From Henckelia pumila (lineage: Eukaryota; Streptophyta; Magnoliopsida; Lamiales; Gesneriaceae), in contig NC_133123.1 in assembly GCF_033568475.1 (NCBI RefSeq), positions 135,926,242 through 135,990,241 on the forward strand: a stretch of 64,000 bases of DNA, given 5' to 3'. Under the pieces are notes generated by a model. It saw only the letters and a list, made by a program, of their open reading frames with translations. It made no database searches and was not told the origin of the DNA. Positions 36,207-49,780 of this stretch are shown in pieces. Numbering within the stretch: position 1 is the first letter of the stretch; every line of letters starts with the position of its first letter. The position numbers were made by a program, and so were the translations under genes.

Positions 36207-39200
36207 ATGCCTTCAGTAGGAATGAGACGCAGCACAAGGGTTCTTGGGGCAAGAGTTTTGCGGTCAGGTAGGCGACTGTGGACTGAGCCGCCACATGAAG
36301 ATGGCAAGTTAATTAGAGCGGTTCGGGAAAATGAGTGGATTGATATTCTTGATGACTCAATGGGTGGAGGGGATACTGTTGATCCCTGCAAGGATGCATC
36401 ACAGGGAAATGACAATGGCAATGCGATGGACATTGTTGAGGAACCTAAAGTAGAAGAACATGTGCATAGGGATGTTGGAGATGTGAAAGATGTGGACAAG
36501 ATGCTAGGAATTGTGTATGTCAGAAAAAGAAAGAGGGAAGTTTTGAAAAGGAGTGGATCTTGTGAGGATAAGAGGTTTGGGAAAAAGTTTTTCAGGAAAA
36601 AGTGGAGGACAAAATGCACTCCATTGGAAACTGGTTGTGACTCTTCTGTTGACACTGCTTCGCATCAAAAGCTTGCTGTCATGGCTATCAAACCGTCTTA
36701 CGATAGCAGTCATTGGATTTCTCGCTTCTTATGTTCAGTACTGTACTATATGAGGAGGGTCGACATTAGATTACGATTGCTTTCTGTGTTTGTACATTCG
36801 AAACCCATGTTTGATGCTTATTCTTCACATGGTATACTTTTTCTCCAGGTAAAAAATTTCTCAATAAATTTATACTGTTAGAATTTTTTTAAAGTCGTGG
36901 GTTTATCATCTTAGGATCTTTTATTAAAATTTTGCTGAAGTTCAATGTTCTTTTGTTGTCTCATTTCCTTCAGTGAAATTAAATGATCAATCTTATTTTT
37001 GCATGCTTATATTATTGAGAACCTTAGATATCATTAATTGATTAAAATAAGAATATGAGCTGAGTAATGAGATGCTAGGATCCAAATCATGATACAAGTA
37101 TCTCCATTCTCCCTTTCTGTTTAATCGGAATGTTAACTCGTTTGAAATTCGTAATGATTTCTATATTTCTTGTTATAGGGGTCAATTCCAATCAAGAGTC
37201 CTGGTTTATGCATAATTTCAGGATCCAGGTCCTTGATACCCATGTTTGCTGTGGATTTTTCCGCGGTTCCCTTTTGCTTTATGTATTTGCATTCAAGTAT
37301 GCGGCTGAGATCGGCACGACTGGCATGTGTGTTTGTTGCGGTTCCATTGGGTGTCAATGAGAACTTTGGAGAAGTAACATCTCAAATTTCTCTTGGGAAA
37401 GATACATGTAACAGCAGTTCTGTTGTATCAAGTGTTGGTTTTTTAAGGCGGAGGGATTCATCTCAGACAACTGTTGGATTGCCAAAATTGGCTCTTCGAA
37501 GTATGCAATATCGAAATAGTAGACATGTGCAGAAAAGGAGTTCTCTTAGGCGTAAGAGAGGAAGACCACCTTCTTCTTTTCGGGCTAAAAAATCTCATGG
37601 ACCTTTGCCTTCAGATCTTTTAAGGTTTAGACAGAATGCAGCTAATTCCTCTTCTGCAGCAACTAGTCGTATACGTAGGAGTTTCGCAAAGACAAGTCCC
37701 TCCAAGTACATCAAAGAACTAAAATCTGCTGTTGGGATGGACGAGAGTAGTCTCTCCACACATTCCAAGGAATTAAAAGCTGTTATGGGGCTTATACCGC
37801 AAAATACAGGTGCTAGTTGTTGTTCAGCGAACTTATTGATAATCGAAACAGACAAGTGTTACAGGGAAGAAGGAGCTATCATCACTTTAGAACTATCTGT
37901 TTCAAAACAATGGGTTCTTGCTGTTATGAAGGATGGGATGAAAAGATACAGCCTCACTACGCAGAGTGTCATGAGGCCATCTTGTTCTAATCGCTTCACT
38001 CATGCAACATTATGGTCAGGAGATGGGGGTTGGAAGCTCGAGTTTCTTAATAAGCAAGACTGGATGATTTTCAAGGAACTTTATAAAGAATGTTCAGACC
38101 GAAATGTACAGGCTCCTGCAGCTAGTTTCATTCCTGTTCCTGGGGTGCAAGTGGTATCCAGTCCTGTTCAAAACAAATATATACCATATGAGAGACCTGA
38201 TTCATATATCACTGTAAATGATGATGAGTTAACCAGAGCGATGATGAAGATGACTGCCAATTATGACATGGACTCAGATGATGAGAAGTGGCTAAATGAA
38301 TTCAATGATGCTAAACCCTTGGAGGGGGAGATTCATGAACTTATAACGCCCGAGCGATTTGAGTTGGTTGTTGATGCCCTTGAAAAAGGTTTTCATAGCA
38401 ATGGGGATGATCATTCTGACGAGAAAGCAGCATATGATTTTTGCATGCATTTAGAGAGAAAAGAATTTATAGAGGCTATCCATAAGTACTGGATTAAAAA
38501 GCGGAGACAGAAAAGATCAGCACTTGTCAGGATTTTTCAGGTAAAATAAACACATTCCATGCGCATTTTAATCATTGCTATACGTAGTATTGGCTTCTCT
38601 CTTTTTTTTCGAGTTTGGGTTTGGGGATTGTACTCGAAGCCAAGACCATTTGATTTCCGAATTTACCTTCTCAATTTCATTGGCAGCTATACAAGCCTAG
38701 AAGATCTCAAGTGATCCCGAGGTCCATTTTACGGAAGAAAAGATCATTCAAACGACAGGCAAGTCAAGTTGCTGGGAGAGGGAAGCACCGAACTTTTCTT
38801 CAAGGTTAGTGTGCATAAAATGAAATTTTCTGAAGTTTCTTATAAAAAAAAATATGAAGTTTTCTGAAGTTCCAATTGCGTTAAATTTGTGTTTTCCAAA
38901 TTTGGTTGAACATACTGTTCTCTGTTAAAAAAATCCAAGGAGCATACTTTTATCTGTTAAAAAAGTTACTTTTTATTACCGAATTGGAAACACACATCAT
39001 TCATATTCAAATCTTACAATAACATTGTGGCAATAACTGACAAACGTATGTTGGTATCTGTTTTCATTTTGGTTGTGAGTCTTGTACGGAGTTAGCCCAA
39101 CTAAAGCTAATTGTAAAACTTCGGTTGCACAGAAATGGTAGCTGAAAGAGACACTTCGGAGCACAAGAATAACTTACTCAAATTGCAAGAAGCTAGGGCT

Positions 39201-39371
39201 TTAGCTGACAGATCTGAGCAATCAGCCATTTTAAAGCGTCAAAGAGCTCAAATCCTCATGGAAAATGCTGACTTAACTACATATAAAGCTATAATGGCTC
39301 TTAGAATAGCCGAAGCAGCTGAAATTGCGGAGACCCCGGGTGCGGTTGCATCATTTTTCTTGGTCCCTTGA
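36207..39371 (+). CDS. EPCR2: Enhancer-of-Polycomb-related protein (EPCR2-like), 786 aa
   Basis: Four exons join in phase: 36207-36848, 37179-38540, 38687-38804 and 39133-39371, with GT..AG introns. The start is MPSVGMRRSTRVLGARVLRSGRRLW, the usual N-terminus of plant Enhancer-of-Polycomb-like proteins; the 19 codons upstream in the same frame lack an ATG. The central part is basic and Ser-rich. The conserved EPL signature YDMDSDDEKWLNEFN sits at about residue 573-590, followed by a helical stretch through exon 3 and an Ala/Glu-rich coiled coil in exon 4. Length and features fit Arabidopsis At5g04670 (EPCR2), a subunit of the nuclear PEAT complex (PWWP-EPCR-ARID-TRB), which acts on histone acetylation and deubiquitination and on heterochromatin silencing. 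The subunit role is inferred from the family. Its 3' end converges on the receptor kinase gene about 590 bp away. Confidence 0.9.
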
Positions 39372-39959
39372 CCGAGTAACAGCAATCTGATTTCTATTTC
39401 AGATGGCCATTTTTTTCGAGCTTGGAAAGAGGAATAGCCTCGTGGCCAGTTTTTGCGAAGCCTTTGGAGGTCAATCGTGTAAAAGAATAGTTTTGTATAG
39501 AATTCGATTCGAAGTTGCAGTGTAGTAGGTGGTAGGTATATTTTAGTTTCTTGAAAAAGTAGAGCAGGGAAAAAATATAGGAAAATTTTTATTATATAAA
39601 TGGTCAGGTTCTGTCAATGGTGGTGGAATTCTTGGGTACACTTGCTTAACGACACCTGTCCTAAACTCTGTACATTTTGTATGACTGCCATTTAGAACTA
39701 CAGTTCATAGTTTTAGCCAATAATTTATTGCTTATTTTCTTGTACATTGATTTTTAGGGCTCAATTTTCTTTTTGTTGTATGTTGCCCGTAATCACTTGC
39801 TTTTTCTGATGCCAATAACTTCTTGTATAAAGTAAACTCTGTTGTATGATCAACACTAGGCCTCACTGCTTTAAAATGCTACGAGAAAAACACAGAACAC
39901 GAGCTTTACACAGAAAGACAGGTACTTGTCATGATTTAGGAAACATGAAATTTACAGTA
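39372..39959. other. Convergent 3' flanks
   Basis: The interval lies between the EPCR-like stop and the receptor kinase stop and is probably shared 3' UTR sequence. Nothing else was seen. Confidence 0.6.
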
Positions 39960-42900
39960 CTATAGAAGTCCTATGACTGGTGAATGTGCAAATATTACTC
40001 TCTCTTTATTCGCAGTGTATCCCCAAATTTGACTCACACTTTTCCGTCGAGGCTTTGCTTCTCCAAGCATTGTTACAATGTCTCTCATGGATGGCCTGTC
40101 TTTAGGAAGCTTAGCAGTGCAAAGAGCTGCAATTTTGAGGACCAGAAGCATCTCCTCTTGAACATATTTACATTGGCCAGAAACGTTAGGGTCTAATACC
40201 TGTTCTGATACTATGTTGTTGTTTGCCTTTCTTCGAACCCATTCTACTATATCGACGGAGTCGCCAAACGAAGGATCTAATGGCATTTTACCTGTTAGTA
40301 GCTCCAAGAGTACAACCCCAAAACTATATACGTCACTCTTCTCATCAACCTTCAAAGTGTATCCATATTCTGAAAAACATTCGAAACCAAGATTTTCTTT
40401 TAAGAGGAGATTCACAAAACAGGGTACATTTTAAAAGGAATTTGGTTTGAAAGAATCAACTAACCTGGTGCTATGTACCCATAAGAGCCAGCCACCATGG
40501 AAACAGTCTCGTTCTTGTGATGCATTGTTCTAGCCAACCCGAAATCAGCAATTCTTGCCTCGAAATCCGAATCCAACAAAATGTTATTCGACTTCACATC
40601 ACGGTGAATCACGGGTGGATGACAGTCGTGGTGAAGGTACGAGAGTCCCTGTGCTACACCGAGCGCAACGTTATACCTAGACACCCAATCCACCAGCATT
40701 TTCCCAGCCTGTTTCCCGTGTAATGCTTCACCAAGACTCCCATTCGACATGTATTCGTACACCATCATGACATCAGTTTCATTGTGCAGATATCCTAATA
40801 ATCTTACTATGTTCCTATGCCTTAGTTTTCCTAACAGATCCACTTCTGCAAAAAGATCATCTCCAGCTTCTACATCTGTTTCTGATCTCCATAGCTTTTT
40901 CACAGCAACTACACTGTGTGGCCGATGAATTTCTGCCTTGTATACGATTCCCGTACCACCTACTCCAATCACATTCGATTCCTTTAAACAAGATAGTACA
41001 TCGGCACTTGTGAAATTCAGCCTCTGGAATGCTACAAGCCTCCAAGGCCATTCAGTGTTGTTTTTCCTGAACCAATCAGTGAACGAATTGCTACACAAAT
41101 ACCACCTTTTATAGAGCTGTCTCGTTGTAAAAGCTAGGATTCCTACCACTAAAATTATAGATATTCCGACAAGAAATCCTGCAGCAGCATGATTTAAGCG
41201 AGGTTTGCTCTGCCTAGGTGCATTGATGATGGCTTTAGAACAGGGGGAAAGTACACCGCCACATAGACCAGTGTTGCCGATAAGATCGTTTGGATTAATG
41301 GTCATTAAGATTCCATTGCTCGGAACAGGACCCTCGAGCTTATTGTAGGACAAGTTGATCATTTCAAGAGCCGGGCAGCTTCCAAAATTTTCTGGTATTC
41401 TTCCAACAAGTGAGTTGTTCGACAAATCAAGAATCGATAGAGTCGGCATTGTGGCTAAGGACTTTGGAATTTCTCCATCGAATTGATTGCTTCTGAGATT
41501 AAGAGTCACCATTTTCTCACAGGAAGCTATACTCTCAGGTATTTTTCCCGAGAAATGGTTGTTTGAAAGATCAAGTGATGAAAGTGATTCGCAGTCTTGA
41601 AACTGATCCAGGATGTTCCCTTGCAGATTGTTATTGGAAGCTGCAAAGGTTTGAAGAGTTGGCACGGAGAGGATATTTGAAGGCAATGAAGAATCTAGAC
41701 GATTCCCAGAAAAGTCAATGAAGGAAAGTGAAGCAGATAGAGTAAAATCTTGAGGAATTTCACCCGTGAAATTGTTATAAGCCAATTCTAGCCTCTGAAG
41801 TTTTGGAAGATTTCCAAAACCAGAAGGGATTGAACCTGAAAGATGATTGTTTTGGATCCGAACGCGAACCAAAGACGAACAGTTCGATAGGTTCATTGGG
41901 ATTAAACCTGAGAAAGAGTTGTTAAAGAGAATGAGCTTAGTGAGATTCCCGGAATCACATAAACCGGGTGGAATCTCACCAGATAACGAATTTGATGAAA
42001 CGTCCAGCCACTGTAAAGGAGAGTTCTTTCCAAGATTCGACGGCAATGAACCAGTTAAAGAATTCTTCCACAGCTCAAGAACTTCTAGTTTTTTCAATTC
42101 TCCAATCCCTTCTGGAATAGGACCTTTCAATTCATTGCACATAAGATTCAGCAGCTGCAGATTCTTGATACCCGAAACCTCGAACGGAATCTCACCCGAA
42201 AGATGGTTGTCTGAAAGATCTAGAAACACTAGACTTGTCATGTTCCCTATTTCAGGCGGGATTCTTCCTTCAAAACTGTTCTGATACAAGTAAACAGTAG
42301 TTAACTTCTTTAACTTCCCCAATTCTCCTGGAATCTGACCACTCAATGTGCCAACAGCCAAATCAAGATACTGAAGATTCGTCAAATTACCTAACTCTCC
42401 TGGAATTGGTCCTTCAAACTGATTATATCCCATGATAATAGTTTCCAAGGACGACATTTCACCGAGCTCAACCGGAATCTTTGCAGTTAAATTGTTACCA
42501 GAAAGGCCAAGAAACTTCAACCTCTGCAAATTCTTGAAAGAAACTGGAATCGAACCTTCGAAGAAACTCCCTCTAAAATCCAAGATTTCAAGCAAGGTTC
42601 CATTTCCAAGATCCTCCGGTAATAAACCTACGAAATTGTTGCTTGAAGCATTGATACTGGTTAATCCTTGAATCCCTCCAAGGCCAACAGGAAAGTACCC
42701 CACAAAGTTGTTCTGGCTCACATCAATGCTCACCAATGAAGTGATATTGGACAAAGATTTCGGCAACGAAGATGAGAAATCGTTGCAGCATATATTCAGA
42801 TTCTTCAGATTGCCCAATTCTTGAATTTGATCAGGTACTCTGCCGCTGAGGTTCATGTTGGACAGGTCTAATCTTTCCACATACCCCTTGGAGTTGCAGA

Positions 42901-43114
42901 AAACACCGGTCCAGTTACAATGTGGCGAACCGGTTTTCGCCTCATCGGCCGGCATTTTCCAGTCTTCCAAGTGATGAAATGGATCAATGAAGCTGGATTT
43001 TATGGTAAGCAGGGATGATAACTCAAAGTTTGGAACATCATCGGCAAAAACAAAAGAGAAACCGATGTAACAGTAGAAGAACAGGAAAAGCTTGCGGCTT
43101 TGCATTTTCTTCAT
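39960..43114 (-). CDS. MIK1: LRR receptor-like kinase, subfamily XI, MIK1/PXL2-like, 1019 aa
   Basis: Two exons, 43114-40465 and 40369-39960, are split by a 95-bp intron inside the kinase domain (IAP|EYGYT), the position typical of LRR-XI kinases. A signal peptide covers about 1-24. An LRR N-cap (W..CNWTGVFC) and about 20 leucine-rich repeats fill the ectodomain. A transmembrane helix ([16 protein letters not shown]) lies near 640-660. The kinase has the glycine loop [27 protein letters not shown] (837-844) and DFG (857-859), so it looks catalytically competent. The C-terminus SPVIGLL resembles SPVNGLL of Arabidopsis MIK1 (PXL2, At4g28650). MIK1 is a plasma-membrane receptor related to PXY/TDR and reported to act with MDIS1 in pollen-tube reception. 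The ligand is not deducible here. Confidence 0.94.
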
Positions 43115-45902
43115 AGTACTTCCACTACTTTTTTTTTTTTGGCTTTCTCCTGGATGATCACTTAGTTTTCTTGCACCATTTCAGGTTTTTGAATAAAGGG
43201 ATTTTGTTGATTGATGATGCAGAGTTCTGTGAATAAAAGAAGATCAATGGTTGATTAACATGGAAAAAGTTCTATTATTATAAGAAAAATGGGACCCTTC
43301 TCCATGTGCATGTATTTTTGTTTCAAGGATAAGCGGACCCTCGCACTTTCATAGGAGGGCTAATATTAATATAAAATATTTTCTTTAATTAAATTTTATA
43401 TGTTCTTTTCAAGAAATTAATATTAAATGAATATATTGGCCAACAAATTAAAGATGAATCCAATGATTAACTACTAATTAATTTAGTAGTTATAAAGAGA
43501 GTTCGTGAGTTCTCGGGATTTGGAAAAAAACACAGCTATCAATCTTGCATCTAATGACTGTGAAACTTTGGACTGATTTACGAATGTTCCGACATAGAAA
43601 CATGTAAGGAATGTGTTTAAAATATATTGACTAATTTCTTTCAAAAAATAAAATTAATGTACGTACTTTTTCATCTTGGATCAATTTCAGGTCAACTCAA
43701 GTGAATAAGGTGAATGTGATCTTAATTTATTCTTACTATACACATCATGTGTAGCTGTTCTTGTTTTTATTCATTTTAAAATATAGTCTTATGCAATTTT
43801 CACAGCATGAATTGTTTTTATTTGTGATATGTAAATATTATTTTTATATAAAACGTATGAAACGAACCTCATTAACTATATTTATTTACTCTATCTATAT
43901 TATAAAGAGTGAGCACTATAGAGTAACTATTTTTATAAGGCCACCCAAATTTGCAATAATAACTTTTATTTTTCTTTTTTTTATATAATTATTTATTTCA
44001 TTCAAAATTTATTCAGAAAAAATAAAAGTGCTCCTAAAAATGACTCATTTTTTTCAGTTAATTATCCCACAAAACATATATATATATATATTTTAAAAAA
44101 TAAATAAATAACTCTATCTTTTTCTCCATATATTATGTACATACAACGCGTGTATGATAAATGTTCGGAGTGATTTTGTTGGGGTTAATTTCCCTCTCTC
44201 TTTTAAGTATGAGTTGTTTAAAAAATTTAAATTGTGCCGTCAGCAACTAAATATCAAGCGCAATCTTGCATATTTTCTTGTTTATAAAATGAAAAAAAAA
44301 GCATGTAATTCGATATAATACGATCATATTCTAATTGTAATAATTTCTCATGACACGCACAATCATAATTATTCGGCCAATAATTTCGGATACCAAAATC
44401 CATAATTGGAGTTGGTTAACAAAAAACAGATCGCATTAATGTCATCTGGCTTAAATAAATAAATAATCAAGAGTACTATATATTTTGTAATTGATTCGAA
44501 TAAATTAATGGATTGTTATTAGTTTGCATAGATCTATTATTGCATTTGACATTATCATGCAAAAAAAGGGTGTCGAAGAATCTCTACATGTTAGGGAAAT
44601 CATTCACAAACACCAACTCGTACAACTTTTCTCCAATTCACATACACAACATATCTATACTTGTGAACATTATAATTACTCTAACAAATGAATTCTTTTC
44701 CCCCAAAAAATTCATGCATATATAAGTTTGAGAACAATCTTGAATTTGAGTGTAAACGATTGTTCATAAACATTATGTATAATTGTACTTGTGGGTTATT
44801 TAAAAAATAAAATAAAATAAAATAAAGAAATATAAAGACAGGGACGCAAATTGTTGGTAAGCCACATGCAAGGCATTTGGGTGATTGAATATTGAGTGAA
44901 TAAAAAATAGAAATAATTAGTATATATTAATGAAATATGCATGGAGAAAGAAGAATTGGGGTTGGATGGCATGTGAGGAGGGACCTGTAAATACTGCATA
45001 GTTGGAAATTATTGAGTAATACACTTCTCTGCATCCATTCGTGGTGGGGAAGGGGCACACTTCTGCTCATTCTCACATTCTGCTGCCTTCTTGTTTTCAA
45101 AAATTTTATGTATTCTTATATCTTTATTTAATTTCAGATGTTTCATATATATATAATCCAAATAAAAACTCAAAAACCAAAACCAAACGATTTTATGGAA
45201 TCGCATGGATCAATTTTGTAAGACGGATTTTCGATCCAATCCGATGATAAAAAAAAATATTATTTTTATGTCGAATATATTATTTTTCATTATAAATATA
45301 GACCGAATCGACTCGTGTCATAACTATATATTTGTCGTATTTTCGATTGAAGGACAAAATATTGCTAAACTTGTTTCAAATGTGTTGCCAGGCCTACTTG
45401 CCTTTTGCTAATTAATTATTCTCCTCCGATCGAGAATATTAAAATATTACACACACATATATATCTCTAAAAACAATACATTTTTAATCTTTTAAAATTT
45501 TAAAATTAATTACTGAATTACGCGTGAATTATCAAACTGCAAATTAAGTCGTTTCTATAAAGTCGTGCTTACCAGTTACCATCACATTTTATTTTTCTCT
45601 TAAAAAATGGGAATCCTAGCTCACTCTGTTAATGGGATATTTCAATTTTGCCCCTCAGTTTTGGTTGGATATTGGACCACGAGTTTTTGTTTGGATAAAG
45701 GTTAATGGGCTAGGCTCGAAATCAATATCAGACCAATTTATTGTCACCTAGAAAACACAGTCAATTATCTCAGCCCACTAAACTTATCCCGTCCTTGTTC
45801 TTACCCAAAATAACGTCCGTGTTGGTAAAATCATCTCAATATACCTATATGTACACACACACACATATAAAGATATACACCACTTTCAAATATATATATA
45901 TA
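43115..45902. other. Intergenic, AT-rich
   Basis: The left few hundred bases should hold the promoter of the receptor kinase gene. The rest is AT-rich with short TA and CA runs (for example 44072-44092 and 45855-45865). No gene or transposon ends were confirmed. Confidence 0.6.
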
Positions 45903-45926
45903 TCTTACTATATTATTAAAGTAGAG

Positions 45927-46229
45927 AATTAACAAACTTTCAATTAATTGATGAAACTTGATTTAAAATTACCATTATCTCCTAACTTTGTTTTCAATAA
46001 AACCAAAATTATTGGGCAAAATAGTCATTTTATACGATTTTTTCTTTTCTAGCCATTAAAAGCTCACTTAGACCCTCTAATTAACAAACTTTCAATTAAT
46101 TGGTGAAGCTTGATTTGAAATTACCATTATCTCCATACTTAGTTTTCAATAAAACCAAAATTATTGGGCAAAATAGTCATTTTATATGGTTTCCTCTTTT
46201 CTAGCCATTAAAAGCTCACTTTGTGTCCT
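45927..46229. repeat. Tandem duplication of 152 bp inside the Helitron
   Basis: AATTAACAAACTTTCAATTA begins at 45927 and again at 46079. The two units stay alignable through TCTAGCCATTAAAAGCTCACT with a few substitutions. Confidence 0.85.
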
Positions 46230-46404
46230 TAGATATTATTTTATTTACAAAAATGACACTCACTTTATAAGATATATATATTTATTATGAATATTTGTTT
46301 AGAAAAACATTATATTTTTATTATTTTTGTAATTTTACAATTTATTATTTATTTTTTTCGTTAAAAAAACGAAATATACGAGCACGCAACGCGTGCAGCG
46401 AAAT

Positions 46405-46975
46405 TGTTGGGTATTTGCCGACCGACTTCAATCCACTTCGTCGAGCTTTTGCTTCTTTTTATAAGCTGCACAACAACACAAAGAGAGGCAGCAAGCAATA
46501 CACCCAAATACCAAATATGCAAGTAATAATTACAAAGGAACGAAGCAGTAGGAAATAGAAATCTTAAGCTTTTGGCTTTCGGGGCTCAGACGCTATTCTT
46601 TCTCTGATTCACCAAGATCCAAGACGAAGACCAGAAAAGGATTTCCAAAGCCTAACACACGCTCATAGCCCTCAACCCAGCAAGAGATCCCGAACAAAAA
46701 CAAGAATGAGAGAGTAAACAACGACACTAACTATAGCACAAAGCTAATAAAAAGGAGAAGACACTCATCTGTGAAGGAAGCACAAAGCTTCCCTTTGAGC
46801 AGCTCTCACGCAGAAAGGAACGGCTCTTCTCAATTCCACAGAAGGATGGAATGTTTCTCACAGCTCAAACTCTTTCTAGCGGCACTTTAGTTTAGGGCTA
46901 AGGAAGGATATATATATATAAAGAGGCATTGGACTGGGCTGGGAAATAAAAAACAAGTTGGGCCAAATCCCAACA
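46405..46975 (-). repeat. 3' LTR of the minus-strand Copia element
   Basis: Matches 49781-50354 over its whole length with about a dozen differences. The element reads leftward, so this is its downstream LTR. Confidence 0.9.
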
Positions 46976-47170
46976 AATCTCCATCTTTTGGCCCAACATC
47001 GGTTCACTAGTTTGGAGAGTTACCTATAGCATCATCATCGCCCCACAACAAAACACAAAGTTAGTCCTTAAACCAAAACATGTAGCAAACACAAAGTAAG
47101 CTACAAGCTACGACACAATGTTCATAAATTTTCAAACAAAATCTGAAATTATCATAAGAATACACAATTC

Positions 47171-49266
47171 TCATGTAAGAATGGAATTTTCCAAGATAAA
47201 TCGTACCTTTTGAACCAAGTCAAGAAGGTAGTGAAATCTAACATCAAAATATTTCATCTCCCAATCAAACTGAAGCAAAAACGCATGCATAATACTCAAT
47301 ATACTAAACATTATGATAGGAGAAAATATTTCAGCCTGTTGTGGTTGCCTAACATTCCTTCTATCTCTATCCCTGGCTAATTGACAATCACAAAGATCAT
47401 TCAAATCACAAAGATCATTTTTTGGCACATTTTCAGCAATGTCCTCATGCACATCAGCATTAACTTGATCATCAATAGCATTTTTAGACAGATTAGCAGG
47501 CAATTCATCAACAATAGGCACATTCTGCACATTTTCAGAATTAAAACTTAAACCAGATAAGTGCTCCACCTTGTTTGGAGCAGTGGCAGATTCGAAAACA
47601 GGGGTATTAGAAAACTTAACTCTAGATTGCCTACCATGAACACAAAAAACAAATTCAGCATGGCAAACATATAAGTTTCTTCTTTTGGAGGCTTTGAAAA
47701 TCACTAAACAACCTTTCAAAATTTTCATCACTCCACTACCCCATTTACCCTGCAAACCCTCTTCTTCTAAAGAAGAACAAGACATCAAATTATGACATAA
47801 ATCTGGCACATGTCTTACATTTTTCAAAGTCAATACATAACCATAATCAAATTTCAGTTTTACATCTCCAACACCAACAATTTGACACAATTTCTGGTTA
47901 GCCATAGAAACAGACTCATGCACTACTTCTTTATAACTAGAAAACATGTTTTTAAATGAGGACATATGAAAAGTGCTAGCAAAATCTACAAGCCATTCAT
48001 TTTCACACAAAGCACTTGAATGCACAGAATTCACAGTAGGCACATCACATACTTCAGTCACCATAAAAACATCACCAATGTTTTCACTAGAAGAAGCCAT
48101 GTTAGCATGGTCATCATGTTGATTTTTCAAATCATGGTTATGGGTTTGCTTAGGCAAAGTACAATCTCGAATGAAATGACCTATTTCACCACAGTTATAA
48201 CATTTTCTATTATTAGACCTCGACTGGTATCTTGTCTTACTTTTACCTCGATTTTCAACAGAAAAGTTGTTTGAAGATCTTTGAAAACGATTTCTGGACC
48301 TTCCTCTCACATGCATAACCTCACCAAAATTATTATCACCCTTATTAGTGTTTAAATCTATCTCTTTACTTTTCAAACCATTCACAACAGTTTCTAATGA
48401 AATCTTATCTCTACCATACTTAATGGCAGATTTCACATCACTGTAAGAATCGGGAATAGCATTTAAAAGCACAATAGGGGTGTAATCATCAATATGCTCA
48501 TCTCCAGTTAGCTTAATATCTTGAACAAGTTTGGTAAACACGTCCAGATTTTCATCTATATCTTTATTCAAATCAAGTTTGAACCGGAAAAATTTTTCAA
48601 GCAAAAACAGTTTACTAGGTAGTGAAGTCTCAGTATAAAGTTCTGGAAACGATTTCTGGACCTTCCTCTCACATGCATAACCTCACCAGAATTATTATCA
48701 CCCTTATTAGTGTTTAAATCTATCTCTTTACTTTTCAAACCATTCACAACAGTTTCTAATGAAATCTTATCTCTACCATACTTAATGGCAGATTTCACAT
48801 CACTGTAAGAATCGGGAATAACATTTAAAAGCACAATAGGGGTGTAATCATCAATATGCTCATCTCCAGTTAGCTTAATATCTTGAACAAGTTTGGTAAA
48901 CACATCCAGATTTTCATCTATATCTTTATTCAAATCAAGTTTGAACCGGAAAAATTTTTCAAGCAAAAACAGTTTACTAGGTAGTGAAGTCTCAGTATAA
49001 AGTTCTTCCAATTTTTTCCAAAGTTCCTTAGCCGATTTTAGTTTACCAACTTTTCTTAACACAGAGTCTGACAAGTTCAAGATAATAGAAGAATAAGCAA
49101 ACTCATCTATTTCAGCTTTTTTCTAAGGAGTATCAGTGGTAGAATATGAAAGATTTATCGCTTTAAAAACTTTTTGTTGAATCAAAATCCCTTTCATTTT
49201 CTGCTGCCATATTGAAAAATTTGTTTTACCATTAAAAGGTACGAGGTTATATCCAGCCAAAGACAT
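47171..49266 (-). pseudogene. gag and residual pol region of the minus-strand Copia element
   Basis: The region opens with MSLAGYNLVPFNGKTNFSIW, a Copia gag N-terminus. It continues with UBN2-type gag text, a CCHC knuckle CYNCGEIGHFIRDC and a protease-like WLVDFASTFHMSS, then a stretch like the start of the GAG-pre-integrase region. Only scraps of later pol remain. It is kept as a fossil part. Confidence 0.8.
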
Positions 49267-49766
49267 TTTTTCACACAGAAAAAAATAACAAAGGGCAAAA
49301 CCAACAAATTTTCACACAGAAAAAAAAATAGTAAACCACACAAATCAGATTTTCACACAGAAATCTGATACAGCAAAATCAGCAGGAATCACAAAACCAG
49401 CAGGCACAACGGAAGCAACTTAAACACAAGAAAACACAACCAATGCAAGTAAGCACGCAAGTCCTAGGATTCTACCAGCACGTAATCCCAGTACCTAAAC
49501 CGTGGCCAGCGGCTACTAATGCGATAAAAAAAAATTCAAGGTCAAGCCAATATACCAGCGCGAAACTCCCTTACTTAGAGTTTCAATTCCACGAACCAAA
49601 GCGACTGTGGAAAGTAGGCTGTCCAGGCGGTGCGGGTGCTGTCCAGCCACAGCTACTGCTTTTCGTTTCTGAACCCAGCGACCGACGGCAAAACCCAGCG
49701 GTGGCGGCGGCTGTCGTGGCGATGCGACTGCTATCCCGGTGGCGAGGCAAGTCGGCGACTAACCAG

Positions 49767-49779
49767 TGGCTCTGATACC
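49767..49779 (-). other. Primer-binding site of the minus-strand Copia element
   Basis: Read on the minus strand, TGGTATCAGAGCC directly follows the LTR. It is complementary to initiator-Met tRNA. Confidence 0.85.
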
Positions 49780-49780
49780 A

